In this document: positions 1-10,380 of the stretch, piece after piece
How positions within the stretch are numbered: the stretch's first letter is position 1
Layout of the letters: each line of letters starts with the position of its first letter
Source of the DNA: Sphaerosporella brunnea
Taxonomy: Eukaryota; Ascomycota; Pezizomycetes; Pezizales; Pyronemataceae
NCBI GenBank assembly: GCA_008704415.1
Contig: VXIS01000243.1
Coordinates: 1 to 64,000 of the forward strand
DNA: 64,000 nt
Reading direction: 5' to 3'
The notes under the pieces: generated by a model
Told to the model about the DNA's origin: nothing
The model's database searches: none
The model's input: the letters and a program-made list of their open reading frames with translations, nothing else
Translations under genes and position numbers: made by a program

Positions 1-800
1 GGAGCGATAGCTTGCTATGTAGGAAAACCCCTAGCCACCGTGTAGTCTGCTTGTTGTATGGTACTAGCACGCCGGCGACTGACACCTTCAAGTCCGGAAG
101 CTTGCGTTTCTTGGTCAGTAGTAGAGCCTCAGTCTTGATGAGTCAGCCGTAGCGCTAGTGGCTACACCGTGGATGGTCAATTCCGAATGTTGTTTTGCAG
201 GGGACATCTCAACGATGAGCGGTTCATTGGGAACAAGTAAATTCACGATGCACATTACGGCTCACCGATGTGTCAAAGGAATCTCATCTTTCATCCATTT
301 CACGGTGAGAGGGCGTCGTGTTTGGCACTGCAGGGCATCGTCATCAATCACTCACTGCATTTTGGAGGTGGGTGGGGGGGGCTGCATGCACCTACAACTG
401 TGGCGCATTCGCCTATTGCACGTGTGTCAGTCAGCCACCGGTGGCGCATGCCAACGGAGCAGCCGCGACTTCCCCTCACTCGCTCACCGCACCTTAGGGT
501 TAGGTAAGCTTGTTCGGTTGGCGGACCGACGCACTCGGAGCGCACAATGTCTGCAGCACCCGCGTTGCGCCAATCACGCGGCGCAATTCGGCTAATCCCA
601 ACCCTTCCGTCGCCGTTCCATCGCTTTGCCCTCCATCGGCTCCTGCGCCTCCCCCTCTCCTCCTTCGCTGCTGCTCACCAGATTGCTCGCTACCGCTCCG
701 TCGCTGCCACCTACGGGCTTGCAGCGTTGGACTCATACATCGCTTGCTTCCACGTCCTGATCCCTCCGTTCTGCCGAAGCCTGGGTTGATCACTCGTTGT
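1..800. other. No recognisable gene
   Basis: Several overlapping open frames exist on both strands but none has a recognisable motif, consistent codon pattern or convincing splice sites. The 3' part grades into the pyrimidine-rich minisatellite that follows. I see nothing I can support here. Confidence 0.5.
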
Positions 801-1889
801 TTACTCACTACCTAGCACTCGCTCGATGCTGCTCGCTGGCTGCTTCTCTCCTCCCGTGCTCACCCGCTATTCCATGCCCTCAATGTCCTCATGTTGATCT
901 GATACTAGACCACGGCATCTCCGCTACTACGACTCCTGGCCGCCAGCTAGTACTCGCTCATGCCTTCCTCGCCTATTCATCCTCACTTTTCGATCCGCCT
1001 ATGTCCTCGGTGCTTGCCCCATCCTCTATCCCTCGCCTCTACATCCTCGTTCGGGCTGGTTGCTAGTTTTTGCTCTTCGCTCGCTGCGATCGATGTCGTC
1101 GTTTCTCTACCAGCGCTATTATGTCGACTCGGCGTCCTCGTTAATCCACCATCTCTAGGTCCTGGTTCCTCGTCATGATTGCTGTTACTCTACCTCTTTT
1201 CGATGGCCTGTACGGCCTTGTTGCATGGCTTCTACATGTCTCAAGTCTACTACAATTGCCTCGTTCCTTGCTCCTCCCTACTTCTCCGTTGATCGTTCGC
1301 CTCTATGTCCTCATTCTGTATCATTATTTCCCAGACTTGACGTCACCGTTATTCGTTCGCTTCTACATCCTCGTTCCTCGCCGGGCGTTTTCTCCTCGCC
1401 TCTACATCGTGGTTAATCGTTGTCCTCTACAATCCACGATATTCAATCCTTCTTATTCCATTGCCTCTATGTCCTCATCGATGGCTGCTGGCTGGTATGT
1501 CTTGTTGATCTCCTTGCCTCAACGTCCTCGCATACTACTCCTCGCTCGCTGCAATCCCTGCGCACGACTGATACTCTTAGGTCTGGGATTGACTCATTCG
1601 TCACTCGTTGCGGTTCCCTCGCCCAACGTCCTGATTTCTCCCTCGTGATCACTCCTACGCCTTGACATCCTCCTTGTTCGATCTCCTATTTACTTGGTCT
1701 CCCTCGCTGTACTACCATGCCATCCACTATCCGAACCTGAGGCAAGAACTCGTTACCCATCTGACCAGATGTGAACCCTCCTCTGCAACTCGGAGTGACT
1801 CGCTGTGCGTATTCACTCGTTCCTCGCCTGAGGCTATCAATTTGCCCCGACGTCGTTGTTCGTCGACCATTATTAGTACTTGCTAGCCA
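800..1889. repeat. Degenerate minisatellite, left block
   Basis: A short motif close to TCGCCTCTACATCCTCGTTC recurs irregularly, for example near 1028, 1297, 1356, 1397, 1460 and 1515, in pyrimidine-rich sequence. Copies differ by substitutions and spacing, so the array is old. The same motif resumes after the copia element at about 3,950, so the two blocks probably were one array. Open frames here are shadows of the repeat. Confidence 0.7.
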
Positions 1890-2071
1890 TGGTTAAGGCT
1901 GGATAAGGACGAGTGAGAGCGAGTGCTTGGAGGAGTGATACTCTATAATGGAGCACCTCTTGTAAGGTTATATATACTCGCCTAGATTATTCCTACAGAC
2001 AACAAGACAATCACCTTTCCCAGCATGTACGACCTCGCCTACGCTTGACCAGACCTAGACTATTTTCAACA
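1890..2071 (+). mobile_element. Probable 5' LTR of a Ty1/copia element
   Basis: The segment carries a TATA-like stretch (TATATATACTC near 1969) and ends in CAACA, directly followed at 2072 by GGTTGTGAGCCCGG. That sequence resembles the primer-binding site next to the 5' LTR in fungal copia elements. The left boundary is a guess from where the minisatellite stops. No matching 3' LTR was found, so the assignment rests on the PBS-like sequence and the downstream copia coding remnants. Confidence 0.45.
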
Positions 2072-3880
2072 GGTTGTGAGCCCGGGGCGTTACCACTAGC
2101 CAAAATCAATCCAGATCTGAGCTCCCTTGTGCCGTGAAAATGTTGAGGAAAGATATCTTCAACCACGCAAAACGACATGTGACGCCTGCTTCGCGCAAGC
2201 GATTCGTGCGACATACTCAACAGCGACGAAGAGGAGCATTCCAGACCAGTCGCAAACCCGACCGACAGAGTCGTTCAGAAGTTTACAGACTATCATCGAA
2301 GAAGGGACGACGCTGCAGCTGCTAGCACTCGAAAGAAACGAAGTCAAAGAGGATGGATCAGCGTCGACGCCACAACACGCCTGAAATGACGGAAGATCCT
2401 ATCTGCTTCTATTGCGGCCTGCCTGAAGACCGATCTTTGAAAATACCATACCACTCAACCGTCACCCCATATGGTTGGCCATCGACTGAGCTGCTTCACA
2501 CCCATATCTGAAACAACCCCGGCCTATTCTCGTTGCTGTCGCTTGTCAACTACTTCGTCCGGCTCGGTGATCATAACCAATCAACGTCCACCAAGCCCGC
2601 TTTGTCTCCGTTAACGACGTATTTCTCTACTGCCACTTCACAAAATGCGTTGTTATACCACCTGGAACCAAAACAAGGCCTACGCGACAACCAAAACTGC
2701 CTGACAAGGGAAAGAATGAAGCCGCAACAAACCATGATGCTCCCAGGCGCGGCCAAGCCCTCAGTGTGAAAGGAGTATAAGCTCTTGGATGAGGTTGCAG
2801 TACGAAAGGAGTGAAAACTCCAGCACGACCGGTTATTTGAGTACGAAACGAGGTATATAGCTCCAGGACAACACTTTGCACGAAAAGATCCTTCTTACGC
2901 TCCGGTACAGTGAAAGCTAGGCTAGGTGTCGAAAAAGACACCGAATGCCGCAATAAGCACCTTGACAAGAATGGATAACATGATTCATCCTTCAACTCCG
3001 CCGGACCAGACCTACGGTCAAAGCCTACGAAACTAGGCTTATTTGAACTGTGGCATCGACGACTTGTTCACCTAAACACGACTTCAATAAACACAATTCT
3101 CGGCATTCCGATTTTAAATTCCGATTCAGACTACAATGATATCAACGAATCGGTCAACGATGACTTCAACGAATCAGAAAACAAAGACAGTCACGAATCG
3201 GCCTATGAGAGCAACAATTGGAGCGGTGAATGCAATCACAGTCGAGCAGGCAAATCGAGGGGGGAATAACTGTACTGATCTGATTTCCACTTTCTAGAAG
3301 CCAGACCTTATCTCGCTTGAAGAAGCTATGACCAGCTCCCGCAAAGCCTCTTGGATCGACGCTCTGAAAGAAGAATGGAAGTCTTTACTCCTCAACGGAC
3401 CCAACAACGCAACCTCGACAGCGCAGAAGAGACCTCTTCACCAATGGACGTAAGTGTCGATCTCGATAATCCTCCATGCGACGACAAGCTTGTGCCTGAT
3501 GACGCATTCTGGGTAACTGTCCTAACGGACTTGGAAATATGGACCGCACATCTCCAGCGTCATCCAGCAGCCGGATACAAGCGTAATAATAGGCTTTACA
3601 GACTCCGACTGGGCAGGAAGCACCGGAAGCCGCAAATCGATAGCAGGATACGTATCCCAGACGAATAAGGGATCGATATCCTGGCAAGCGAAACCGTAGA
3701 GCGTGGTTGCTCTATCAACCTTGGAAGTCGAATACATAGCTTGCTCAGACAGAACATCCAAAGCTCGATGGCTACAATGACTACAAGGCGATATCGAGCG
3801 ATCAAGCAATCCTATGTCCTCAAACCAAAGATGAAGCATATCGACATCTACTTTCATGCTGCAGGCCAATCGTTGGAAGG
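2072..3880 (+). pseudogene. Decayed Ty1/copia polyprotein
   Basis: Reverse-transcriptase and RNase H parts of a copia polyprotein remain readable. Near 3,320 the frame gives ASWIDALKEEWKSLL, the usual start of the copia RT region. It is preceded at about 3,070-3,260 by an Asp/Ser/Glu-rich linker as found between integrase and RT. At 3,590-3,720 the RNase H core reads TDSDWAGSTGSRKSIAGY, then an in-frame TAG, then SVVALSTLEVEYIACS. A later piece around 3,825 matches the C-terminal HID segment. Most of the RT is deleted and frames change several times. At least one stop looks like CAG to TAG, as expected for C-to-T decay. The 3' LTR is missing. Confidence 0.8.
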
Positions 3881-3949
3881 CTTGGATAGGCGTCTACGGA
3901 CTGTCTTTTTACCCCTTGAAGCTGTAAGCTATTTTGCAACAGTTCCCGT

Positions 3950-5100
3950 ACGCGGGAGTATCGCTCGCCTCTCTATCCTCGTTCCCCTTCATTACTTCGC
4001 CTCTACGTTGTGATTTTTAGATCGCCTGTTAGTCCTCGTTCGTCATTATTACTTCGACTCCACCCCACTATCGTTGAATAGCATCTACGTCCACGTTCGT
4101 TGTTCGCCTCCACGCCCTCGGGATCCGTTCGAATGCAACTCCCGGTCATGTCATGGCCCCTATGTCCTCATGCTGGGTCGGCACTTCAAGATGGCTAACA
4201 CTCACTCTCTGCAGCCGATGCTGACTCGCTGCTAGTATTCGCTCGTTCCACGATTGTCCTTCTTTCCTCGCCTCTACATCCTCGTGCTTCGCTCCCTCTA
4301 TTCGTTGGTCTACGGCTTCCTTATTGCATTCTTCTTGAGCTACATGGTGTTATCTCTGCCGCCAATACTGACGTTGTGTCTTTGTTCATCGTTGTCATTC
4401 CCGGGCATCTAACGCGTCATTCGATCGCCTCTGCATCCTCGTTCCTCTGCCATCTTCATCAGCATGACGCTGTTTCCTGGAATTTCGATTTCATCGATGT
4501 CCTCGGCGTTGCTGGTTGTTGGTTCGCCTCTACAGCCTCGTTCCTCGTCGTAATGACACCGCCCATCACCTCTACGTCCCTGCCTTGACGTCGTCGTTTC
4601 TCGATCGCCCATTTGTTCTGACTGCTTGGCCGTCATTATTCGCTTGTCTCTGCGTCCTGATTGCTTGCCTGTTAGGCTCTTGAGTTTCGTTCGCATCAAT
4701 GTAGGCGCAACGATGCCCTGGTTGCTGCATGGCTGTAGATCCTCGTTGTTATCGTTTTGGCTACGAAATATCCCTCTCCACTACTAATACTGACAATCTG
4801 GCGGGATTCATTTTTTATGGTCCCCTCGCCGCGTGGCCCTCGTTTGTTACTTGTGTGGGCGCACACAGCGTTGTCCGTCAGTATTCCAGTCGCAGCTACC
4901 CCTCTACATTTTCTTCCATTCCTCCTCAGTCCTGTCTCCTACCACCTCCTTTTGTCTGGTTCCAATCTCAGTTGCTCGTTCTGTTCGGCAGCACCACTGC
5001 AACCTGCCGTCCCACCTCGCTGACAGATCCCTCGCTGGATTCGATCCGCTCAGTCCTACTCATCGAGTCTCCGTGCTGCAGCCATGAATCTCCGCCCCCA
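3950..5100. repeat. Degenerate minisatellite, right block
   Basis: The CGCCTCTACATCCTCGTTC-like motif of the left block recurs here, for example near 3,966, 4,262, 4,428, 4,523 and 4,728. It lies in the same orientation and at the same level of decay. The copia relic lies between the blocks. Predicted proteins in this stretch are low-complexity translations of the repeat. Confidence 0.7.
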
Positions 5101-5245
5101 AACCCGTCATGCTGCTGCTCCTTCTCTTCCGTAGCTTCCCAAAGTGTCCGATTTCACCTCCTTCATTCATATCAGAGAACACACTGCAGTCGGCACTGCA
5201 GATCTCAGACTCGGTTGTTTCACGCTCGCGCGCCTCCTACGCGAT

Positions 5246-5421
5246 CATGGGTGTCAAAAGTCCGGCCAGTCCGGCTTTGAGCGCGGCCTGAACCGGACTG
5301 ATAGAAACGGGCTTTGGAATGCACGGCCCGTTTGGACCAGGCTTTTTGGATCCAAACCCAGGCGCCTACGGGCAACCGCGCTGTTCCAAGTCACTCAGCA
5401 TACGCCCCGCGTGCGGCACAA
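5246..5421 (+). mobile_element. hAT-type non-autonomous element (family N2), fragment
   Basis: The left end reads CATGGGTGTCAAAAGTCCGG and then follows the complete copy at 39,275-39,769 closely. This includes the subterminal GGCCCGTTTGGACCAGGC stretch and the internal AAGTCACTCAGCATACGC stretch. Compared with that copy it carries an internal deletion. A separate TA-flanked MITE starts two bases after the matching part ends, so the N2 copy was probably the target of that insertion. The right terminal repeat is not recognisable. Confidence 0.7.
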
Positions 5422-5423
5422 TA

Positions 5424-5563
5424 GGGCCGCTCAGACAGGCGTTTGTATTTTTTCGACGTTTTTGGATTTAAGGCCGGTTTCGGCGTCAAATGGCTTACAG
5501 ACATCGATAAACAGCCGGTTAAAAATTCGGATATGCCAGTCAAAAACGGCCGTCTGAGCGGCC
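5424..5563. mobile_element. TA-flanked MITE (Tc1/mariner-like), copy 1
   Basis: This 140-bp element is bounded by TA dinucleotides at 5,422-5,423 and 5,564-5,565. It starts GGGCCGCTCAGACAGGCG and ends with the imperfect reverse complement of that sequence. A second copy in opposite orientation lies at 47,807-47,952 and shares the internal sequence. It has no coding capacity. The TA target and ~20-bp inverted ends fit a miniature Tc1/mariner or pogo derivative; the superfamily is inferred. Confidence 0.75.
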
Positions 5564-5754
5564 TAATCCGGACGCCGCTTGTTAACAGGTCTTCGCCGGC
5601 CAAACCATCAATTGACTCGAATGTAGTGTCTGTGAGGAGTGTCAGTCGCGCATGCGCTTCGCCCTTTGTCCCGACCTGACTTTTCCCAGAGCACGATTCC
5701 TCACCTTTCAGCTTCACCTTTACCATACACATCACTACCATCGACACATTACGA

Positions 5755-6502
5755 ATGGCATCGAAACAGAAAGGGCATATACGAAGCCGCGAGGGTTGAG
5801 ACGTCGCCTGGCCACAACTTACATATCCTACTCCTCCAGCACGCGCGAGTCAATGGCTGGCAGAGCATTCCAGGTTGGTGGAGGCGGTTGTCGGGAGAGG
5901 TGACGGAGTGCCCGGTCCTGTACATTACCAGGGATAACACAACGTTGTACAGGTTGCGGGATGGATTGCTGCGATATGTCATACAGAACCCGACGCTGCT
6001 GCGTACCGTGACTGCCTTCGGCCTCCGTCGCTATAACCCCACTCGACGTGAACGTCAAGTGAATCCTTCCTCCCGCTGCTCCTGGTGCGCCTGCTGCTGG
6101 TTCGCCGACCGCGACTCCCACTACTACCATTGCCCCGCCGAGTGCCACTCTGGAGACTGACGGTGCCTCTTCTTTTTCTTCTTCTGGTTTTTCTTCTGGT
6201 TCTTCTGGTTCTTCATTTTCTTCTTCTGGTTCTCCTTCTTCTTCTGCTGTCACCACCACCGCCGCCGCCGACATCTTCACTGCCACCGCCGAAAAAGTTG
6301 ACCGATCGAAGGGACCCTGAAAGCTATAGGGGCCAGGGTTGGCATCGTGGAAGAAGTCGTCAAGCCTGAGGTTCTCGCCAAGATCGTCAGAAAAAATACA
6401 ACTCCTTATGCGGGCGTCATGGTGACCAATACCAGCCGCAGCGAGGAAGAGCGGGCCACTAAGAGGCGTCGCGTGGCAGATTTATTCGGGCTCCTTCACT
6501 AA
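5755..6502 (+). pseudogene. VKPE-family gene, copy A (decayed)
   Basis: I do not recognise the function. The N-terminal block contains SPGHNLHILLLQHARVNGW then IPGWWR, followed by a block around LYRLRDGLLRY. A proline-rich hinge ILPPAAPGAP leads into a long Ser/Gly linker encoded by TTC/TCT-rich DNA at about 6,165-6,290. The C-terminus has one copy of the family motif (VKPEVLAKIVRKN) and ends in the basic string ATKRRRVADLFGLLH, resembling a nuclear localisation signal. Reading it needs frame changes near 5,790, 6,010 and 6,300, and it has an in-frame stop before ILPP. It is therefore a pseudogene, unless introns I cannot place restore it. Copies B, C, D1 and D2 lie at 7.1, 10.4, 55 and 54 kb. 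Confidence 0.6.
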
Positions 6503-6990
6503 TGCGAGTTCGCAACGACTTCGCAACCTCTGGGTTTTTTTGTTTTACATTCGCTCGTTGGTTGTGGCTTGTGCGCGCTGCCTGGCTCTGTTGGTTGTTT
6601 CACTGGAGGGTACGTTATGGAGCCTTGCGAGATTGGGGGACGCTGTGACAAGGCTTAGGATTCAACGTCCTCATGTCGGTGTCAAAGAAGAGAATGCAGT
6701 TCACTGGAGGATACATTATGGAGGCTTGTAGGATTGGGAACAAGGCTTCATACGGTCCATGAGTTCTTGCAAAAGAGTTGTTTGCGCGGGGAAACGGCGT
6801 CGGCTGGGTCCCTTTTCATTCATCGCAGAGAAGCTTACAGAATGGTTACAGAATGGTTAGTTAATTCTGTTCCTTCGTATCAGAATGGTTAGTTAATTCT
6901 GTTCCTGCGTATTACGCGTTGCTAACAATTTTTTCCGGGTCTCATTTGCCGAATAGAGGCTTACCTCTGTATACATTTATGCTGTCCGAA
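6503..6990 (+). repeat. Conserved 3' segment of VKPE copy A, with short tandem repeats
   Basis: Sequence just past the copy A stop codon, including TTATGGAGGCTTGTAGGATT near 6,717, matches the segment past the stop of copy C (10,199-10,380, opposite strand). Duplication therefore included 3' flanking sequence. The segment is itself duplicated here (about 6,600-6,690 and 6,700-6,760). At about 6,848-6,911 a ~32-bp unit starting CAGAATGGTTAGTTAATTCT occurs twice in tandem. Near 6,770-6,830 lies a copy of the GTTTGCGCGGGG dispersed repeat. Confidence 0.6.
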
Positions 6991-7108
6991 TTTCTACCTC
7001 CGTTGTGAGCGTCCAATAGTCTGCAGCGATTCAGCCAATCAATGGACGCGGAAGCATCCACAAGTTGTATACTATCCGCTCAACCTTGGTGGAGGTCATG
7101 AATTTGGA

Positions 7109-7333
7109 ATGTCAAGGCCTAAAAGGGCAATAGCTGTCCATCGGCTGATATTGTCTAACAAGGATTACCGCCGTCTTGACCGCGGCCTCAACTGCAGCCT
7201 CCCCTGCCGGTGCCATCACCAGGCAGTCCAACCGGAGGTTCTGGAAGAGATCATCAGGAAACATACCGATCCGATAGACACCGGCTCCGCGATGACCGTA
7301 GTATGGCCGAAGGGGAAAATCGACAGCCTGTAG
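7109..7333 (+). pseudogene. VKPE-family gene, copy B (C-terminal fragment)
   Basis: An open frame from an ATG ends with one family motif, VQPEVLEEIIRKH. It is followed by the typical spacer DPIDTGSAM and the PKGKIDSL element that corresponds to YPKR-IDT in other copies, then a stop. The N-terminal GWWR block is absent, so this is either a 5'-truncated relic or the last exon of a gene whose upstream exons I cannot see. It directly precedes the 2OG-like ORF. Confidence 0.5.
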
Positions 7334-7932
7334 CCAGCAAAGATGTTACCAAGGAATTCTATGACTTCAACCACGCAGATCTCGCACCACTTGAGGGCGC
7401 TTTCGCTATTAACTACACATGGTTCTGCCATAATGAAAAGCACGCCCATCAATGGCGTTACGCTTGGACCACAGAACGAAATTTAGCTCCCAATCGAGGT
7501 GGCAATTTTCATGTAGCTGAGTACGGTATCAAAGTCGAATCTACTAAAAACATGTTCACTGTGTGGCAGCGAGACATTTACCATGGACCGACACTCGCTC
7601 ATGTCTTGCCTTCTGACAATGAAGTTTCAAGTACCCGTGCCTCTCGAGCTGCGTCTACTCAATCTCTCAAACCATCTGGTGCTGCAACGACTCTAGCTCA
7701 CAACCCTCCAGGTGCTGGTCCGGGTGGTTACCCTGGCTTCCGGCAAGCTGGCATGTGTTGCGGAGCTCCAATTAGGTTAAAAACATTGGCCGATGAAATT
7801 CGCCAGAGTGGAGGATCTCGAGAGCAGCTGTATGCAGCGTTGCGTGCTGCCGCCGGTGATCGCAGTTCGCAACGTTTGAGGAGGATGAGAGTAAAGAGCG
7901 AGAAGTGCGAGAGCGAGACGTCGGGGAGGTAG
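7334..7932 (+). CDS. ORF with 2OG-Fe(II) dioxygenase-like residue pattern
   Basis: About 200 codons are open without interruption up to the stop at 7,930-7,932. The segment FNHADLAPLEG contains an H-x-D pair. Some 70 residues later comes DIYHGPTL, and between them lie RGGNF and EYGIKV. This order (HxD, Gly-rich strand, distal His) is that of double-stranded beta-helix dioxygenases. The wording recalls fungal proteins with GGxF...YGI...HGTSL segments, some of which have been discussed with TET/JBP enzymes and transposons; that link is from memory and is inference. The C-terminal part is Ser/Ala-rich, then basic. No credible ATG precedes the domain in frame, so an upstream exon or a lost start is likely. 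Alternatives are a transposon-encoded protein or a pseudogene. Confidence 0.45.
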
Positions 7933-8039
7933 AATCCTACACCAAGCGTGACGCTCACTCACGATATATCACTCCATCTCACATTAACCGCCACCTCCGC
8001 TGTTCAAGCTCTGGCGACATCTTGACACCAGTAAAAGGT

Positions 8040-8250
8040 ATAGGCTTTTGAAAGCGCGGCCCGTGTGTATATTAAATCGTTATGTATCACCCTGCTGGAA
8101 GTATCCAGTTGACTGGATCCTGCAGGCAGTCCGGTCTATACCCCTAAAAGACTGCTGGTCCTGGGCAATTTCTGGGACTGGGCGGTATTATGTGGTCAGG
8201 TCCGCTCCGTGCTCTGCACTGGTCGGACTGGACCGTGCGGAACAATGCTT
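8040..8250. other. Possible diverged N2-type element
   Basis: The string GGCTTTTGAAAGCGCGGCCCG at about 8,045 resembles the subterminal part of the N2 elements. Several TCCAGT/CAGTCC words follow. No clear terminal repeats or target duplications were found, so this is only a weak resemblance. Confidence 0.25.
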
Positions 8251-8309
8251 CAAATAATACCGGGAGCGAAGAATAGCCAATTGCCCTGAATCCCAAGGAT
8301 GGCAATATC

Positions 8310-8695
8310 TAGAAGTAAACTGCACAGGCGAGAGAGACTGCGCTCGTTCAGTCGCGAGTCAACCGAGGAGTCGCGCTGTTGGCATGTAACGATAGTGGAG
8401 AGGCACTCCAACAACCACACCATGGGTTCTCCGGAGTTGTCGGTCCGCTTTGACCACCATGACGAGACCGCACGCGTACTGCGATCATTGACTATGAGCT
8501 GGCCAGAGGCAGGTTCCGGGATGCAAACTGTCACGCGGAATGGATCGGACATCGGGACGTGGGCTGCTATGTCTCCAACCTTGTGAATCATCGCAATTGT
8601 GTTTACTGGGCAGGCTGCCAGAAAGGACAAAATGACTGCACAAGAGATGTGCGTGAATTTGATCACAGTGAGATTGCGATGGAATCTGGCCGTTG
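8310..8695 (+). pseudogene. Decayed Cys-rich ORF
   Basis: One frame runs from about 8,310 to a stop at 8,693-8,695. It contains seven well-spaced cysteines, for example CYVSNLVNHRNCVYWAGC and KGQNDCTRD. It is broken by two TGA codons near 8,453-8,464, both explicable as CGA to TGA changes. The Cys spacing resembles small secreted fungal proteins, but no signal peptide exon was identified and the family is unknown. The opposite strand has a long frame with a hydrophobic start (VIKFTHISCAVILSFLAA), but it lacks an ATG and I regard it as a shadow. Confidence 0.35.
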
Positions 8696-8913
8696 ATTGT
8701 GTTTCAAAAAAGCCTGAGGGGCTGTTCTCGGTCCGCTGGCTGTCGTGGCAGCCATACTACAATGGCTGGTAGTATTGTCCAGTACATTCCAGGTACAGAT
8801 TACGGACGCAAAATTCACACTGGAATTGTGATCAACAGCAGAGGGATGGGTTGAAGCTCAGAACTCTTGCCTTAACATTGAGGCTGCTCGGAATTGGCCA
8901 GGGCTGTCGGACC

Positions 8914-10052
8914 TAGTGATGGACACGAGCCGAGCCAGCTCGAGCCAGAAGCTCGAGCTGCCGAGCCGAGCCGAGCCCAGCCTTCGTCCTCTACGAGCCG
9001 AGCTGGCTCGAGCTGAGGATGGAGGATCGGCTCGAGCCGGCTCGAGCCAGTCGAGTTTTCACCATGATTGGTGATTGGGGGTTCTGATGGGGCGGGGCGA
9101 GTGTTATACAATGAAAACATGACTCCCAACCTTGTGCAGCTATGGCGGACAAATCGTCGGATGCACTGCCCCTGGATGAGCTTGCTGCTTATTTTAAAAA
9201 CTGGGGTATACCCACTCAATGCGCGTATTGCTCTGGTTCTTGATCACCGGAGCAAGTGCCACGGATTTACACAGATGGGTTGGCAATCAGGATGAATATA
9301 TAACGCGCGGTGGCAGTGCCAATCAGTATGGGAATCAGACTACCTTAATTCTTTTCTCCCTACATCTTCAACTCAGGACAGCTTAACAGCTTCTTCTCAC
9401 GCTGTGGAAAACCTTCTAGATGGCTATTTGGACTTTTTTTGTTCTTCCCCAGTTGCCAGCGTTGTAGAGACGCTGCCAGGATTTACCCAGTACATCATGG
9501 AGCCGATTGAAAAGCACGAGGTCACCCCTGAGGATTGGTGGAAAGCAAATAGCCATCGCTTTCCAACGCTCTCCAGAATGGCTCGCGGCTATCTCCCTAT
9601 ACCAGCCACAAGTGTCCCAGCTGAAAGTCTTTTCTCTCGAGCTTGAGATCTCACCACCAAGAAGAGAAACAGGCTCCTGGAAACCTCAAGTAGCCCTTTC
9701 TTGTTGCTTAAAAGCTGGTTGGGGCAGGATGATGTGGAGCAGTGGGAACGTGAAAGGTTAAGCAAGGAGGAAGCCGGAGAGATTGACAGTGGCGATGAGT
9801 TTCCAGTTCCCGATACCCATCAGGAATCACTACTGGATAGTGAGAATTATGCGGACGCTGAGGAAGTGTAGTCAGCTTATATTCCTAGATATGTTGAATA
9901 CTATTACAATTATGTGGTAAAGCAGAACAGCTCGAGCTGGCTCGAGCCGACACCTAAGGCTCGGCCGTGAGCCCGAGCCGACACCTCCACAAGCCGAGCC
10001 AGCTCGAGCTGGCCTTGCAGGATTGATTCGAGCCGGCTCGTGTCCATCACTA
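8914..10052 (+). mobile_element. hAT element, internal-deletion derivative with TSD
   Basis: The ends are TAGTGATGGACACGAGCC and its reverse complement. The flanks are GTCGGACC (8,906-8,913) and GTCGGACT (10,053-10,060), an 8-bp target duplication with one mismatch. Subterminal regions are full of CTCGAGC and GAGCCGAGC words. The 1,139-bp element keeps the start and end of a transposase gene but lacks the catalytic middle. It belongs to the same TIR family as the autonomous copy at 59,511-62,629. Confidence 0.92.
9143..9871 (+). pseudogene. hAT transposase remnant (N- and C-terminus)
   Basis: From ATG 9,143 the frame gives MADKSSDALPLDELAAYFKN and reaches CAYCSG, the first cysteine pair of a BED-like zinc finger, before a stop. 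From about 9,400 the C-terminal hAT dimerisation domain is readable: TPEDWWKANSHRFPTLSRMA, then SVPAESLFSRA. An in-frame TGA follows at the position of a glycine, then TTKKRNRLLE and an acidic tail ending at 9,871. BED finger remainder, the catalytic aspartates and most of the RNase H fold are deleted. It cannot make a working enzyme but could be mobilised in trans. Confidence 0.85.
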
Positions 10053-10198
10053 GTCGGACTCGGACCTGTCAGATTGATCTGCACAGATTGATACAATGTA
10101 CATTTCACCCAAGTGCTTACCATTCGCTCTATTCTTTCTCTGAACTGTGGGACAGCTGGAGATAACTTCAGGCTTTCTCACTTGCTTGCACGATCGCG

Positions 10199-10380
10199 TC
10201 AATATCGTTGCGATTGGCACGTGGCACGTAAATTCCCAAAGCCTGCCTGTGGATTGACGCAGTTTCCATTTGAAGTAGTTTCTATTTGAACAGCGTTCCC
10301 TTCTTTGCCACCGCCGTGACGACGTCTAACCCTAAGCCTTGTTCCCAATCCCGCGAGCCTCCATAATGTATCGAAAACAA
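10199..10380 (-). repeat. Conserved segment downstream of VKPE copy C
   Basis: Past the stop codon of copy C the sequence ACATTATGGAGGCTCGCGG and its continuation match the 3' segment of copy A at about 6,600-6,760. Further on, RQALGIYVPRANRNDIDA can be read. It resembles RQALGIDMVFANRS of the minus-strand ORF at 51.2-51.8 kb, so a second coding module may accompany this family. Confidence 0.5.

Noticed and set aside
490..508. Telomere-like TTAGGGTTAGG
   Set aside because: Less than two units; similar short matches at 10,325 and 51,166 fall in unrelated or repeat-derived sequence, so chance is likely.
5828..6286. Minus-strand Glu-rich frame opposite VKPE copy A
   Set aside because: It is the antisense of the TTC/TCT-rich Ser linker; no independent support.
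8250..8666. Minus-strand frame with signal-peptide-like start
   Set aside because: No ATG, and the opposite strand has the better Cys-rich reading.
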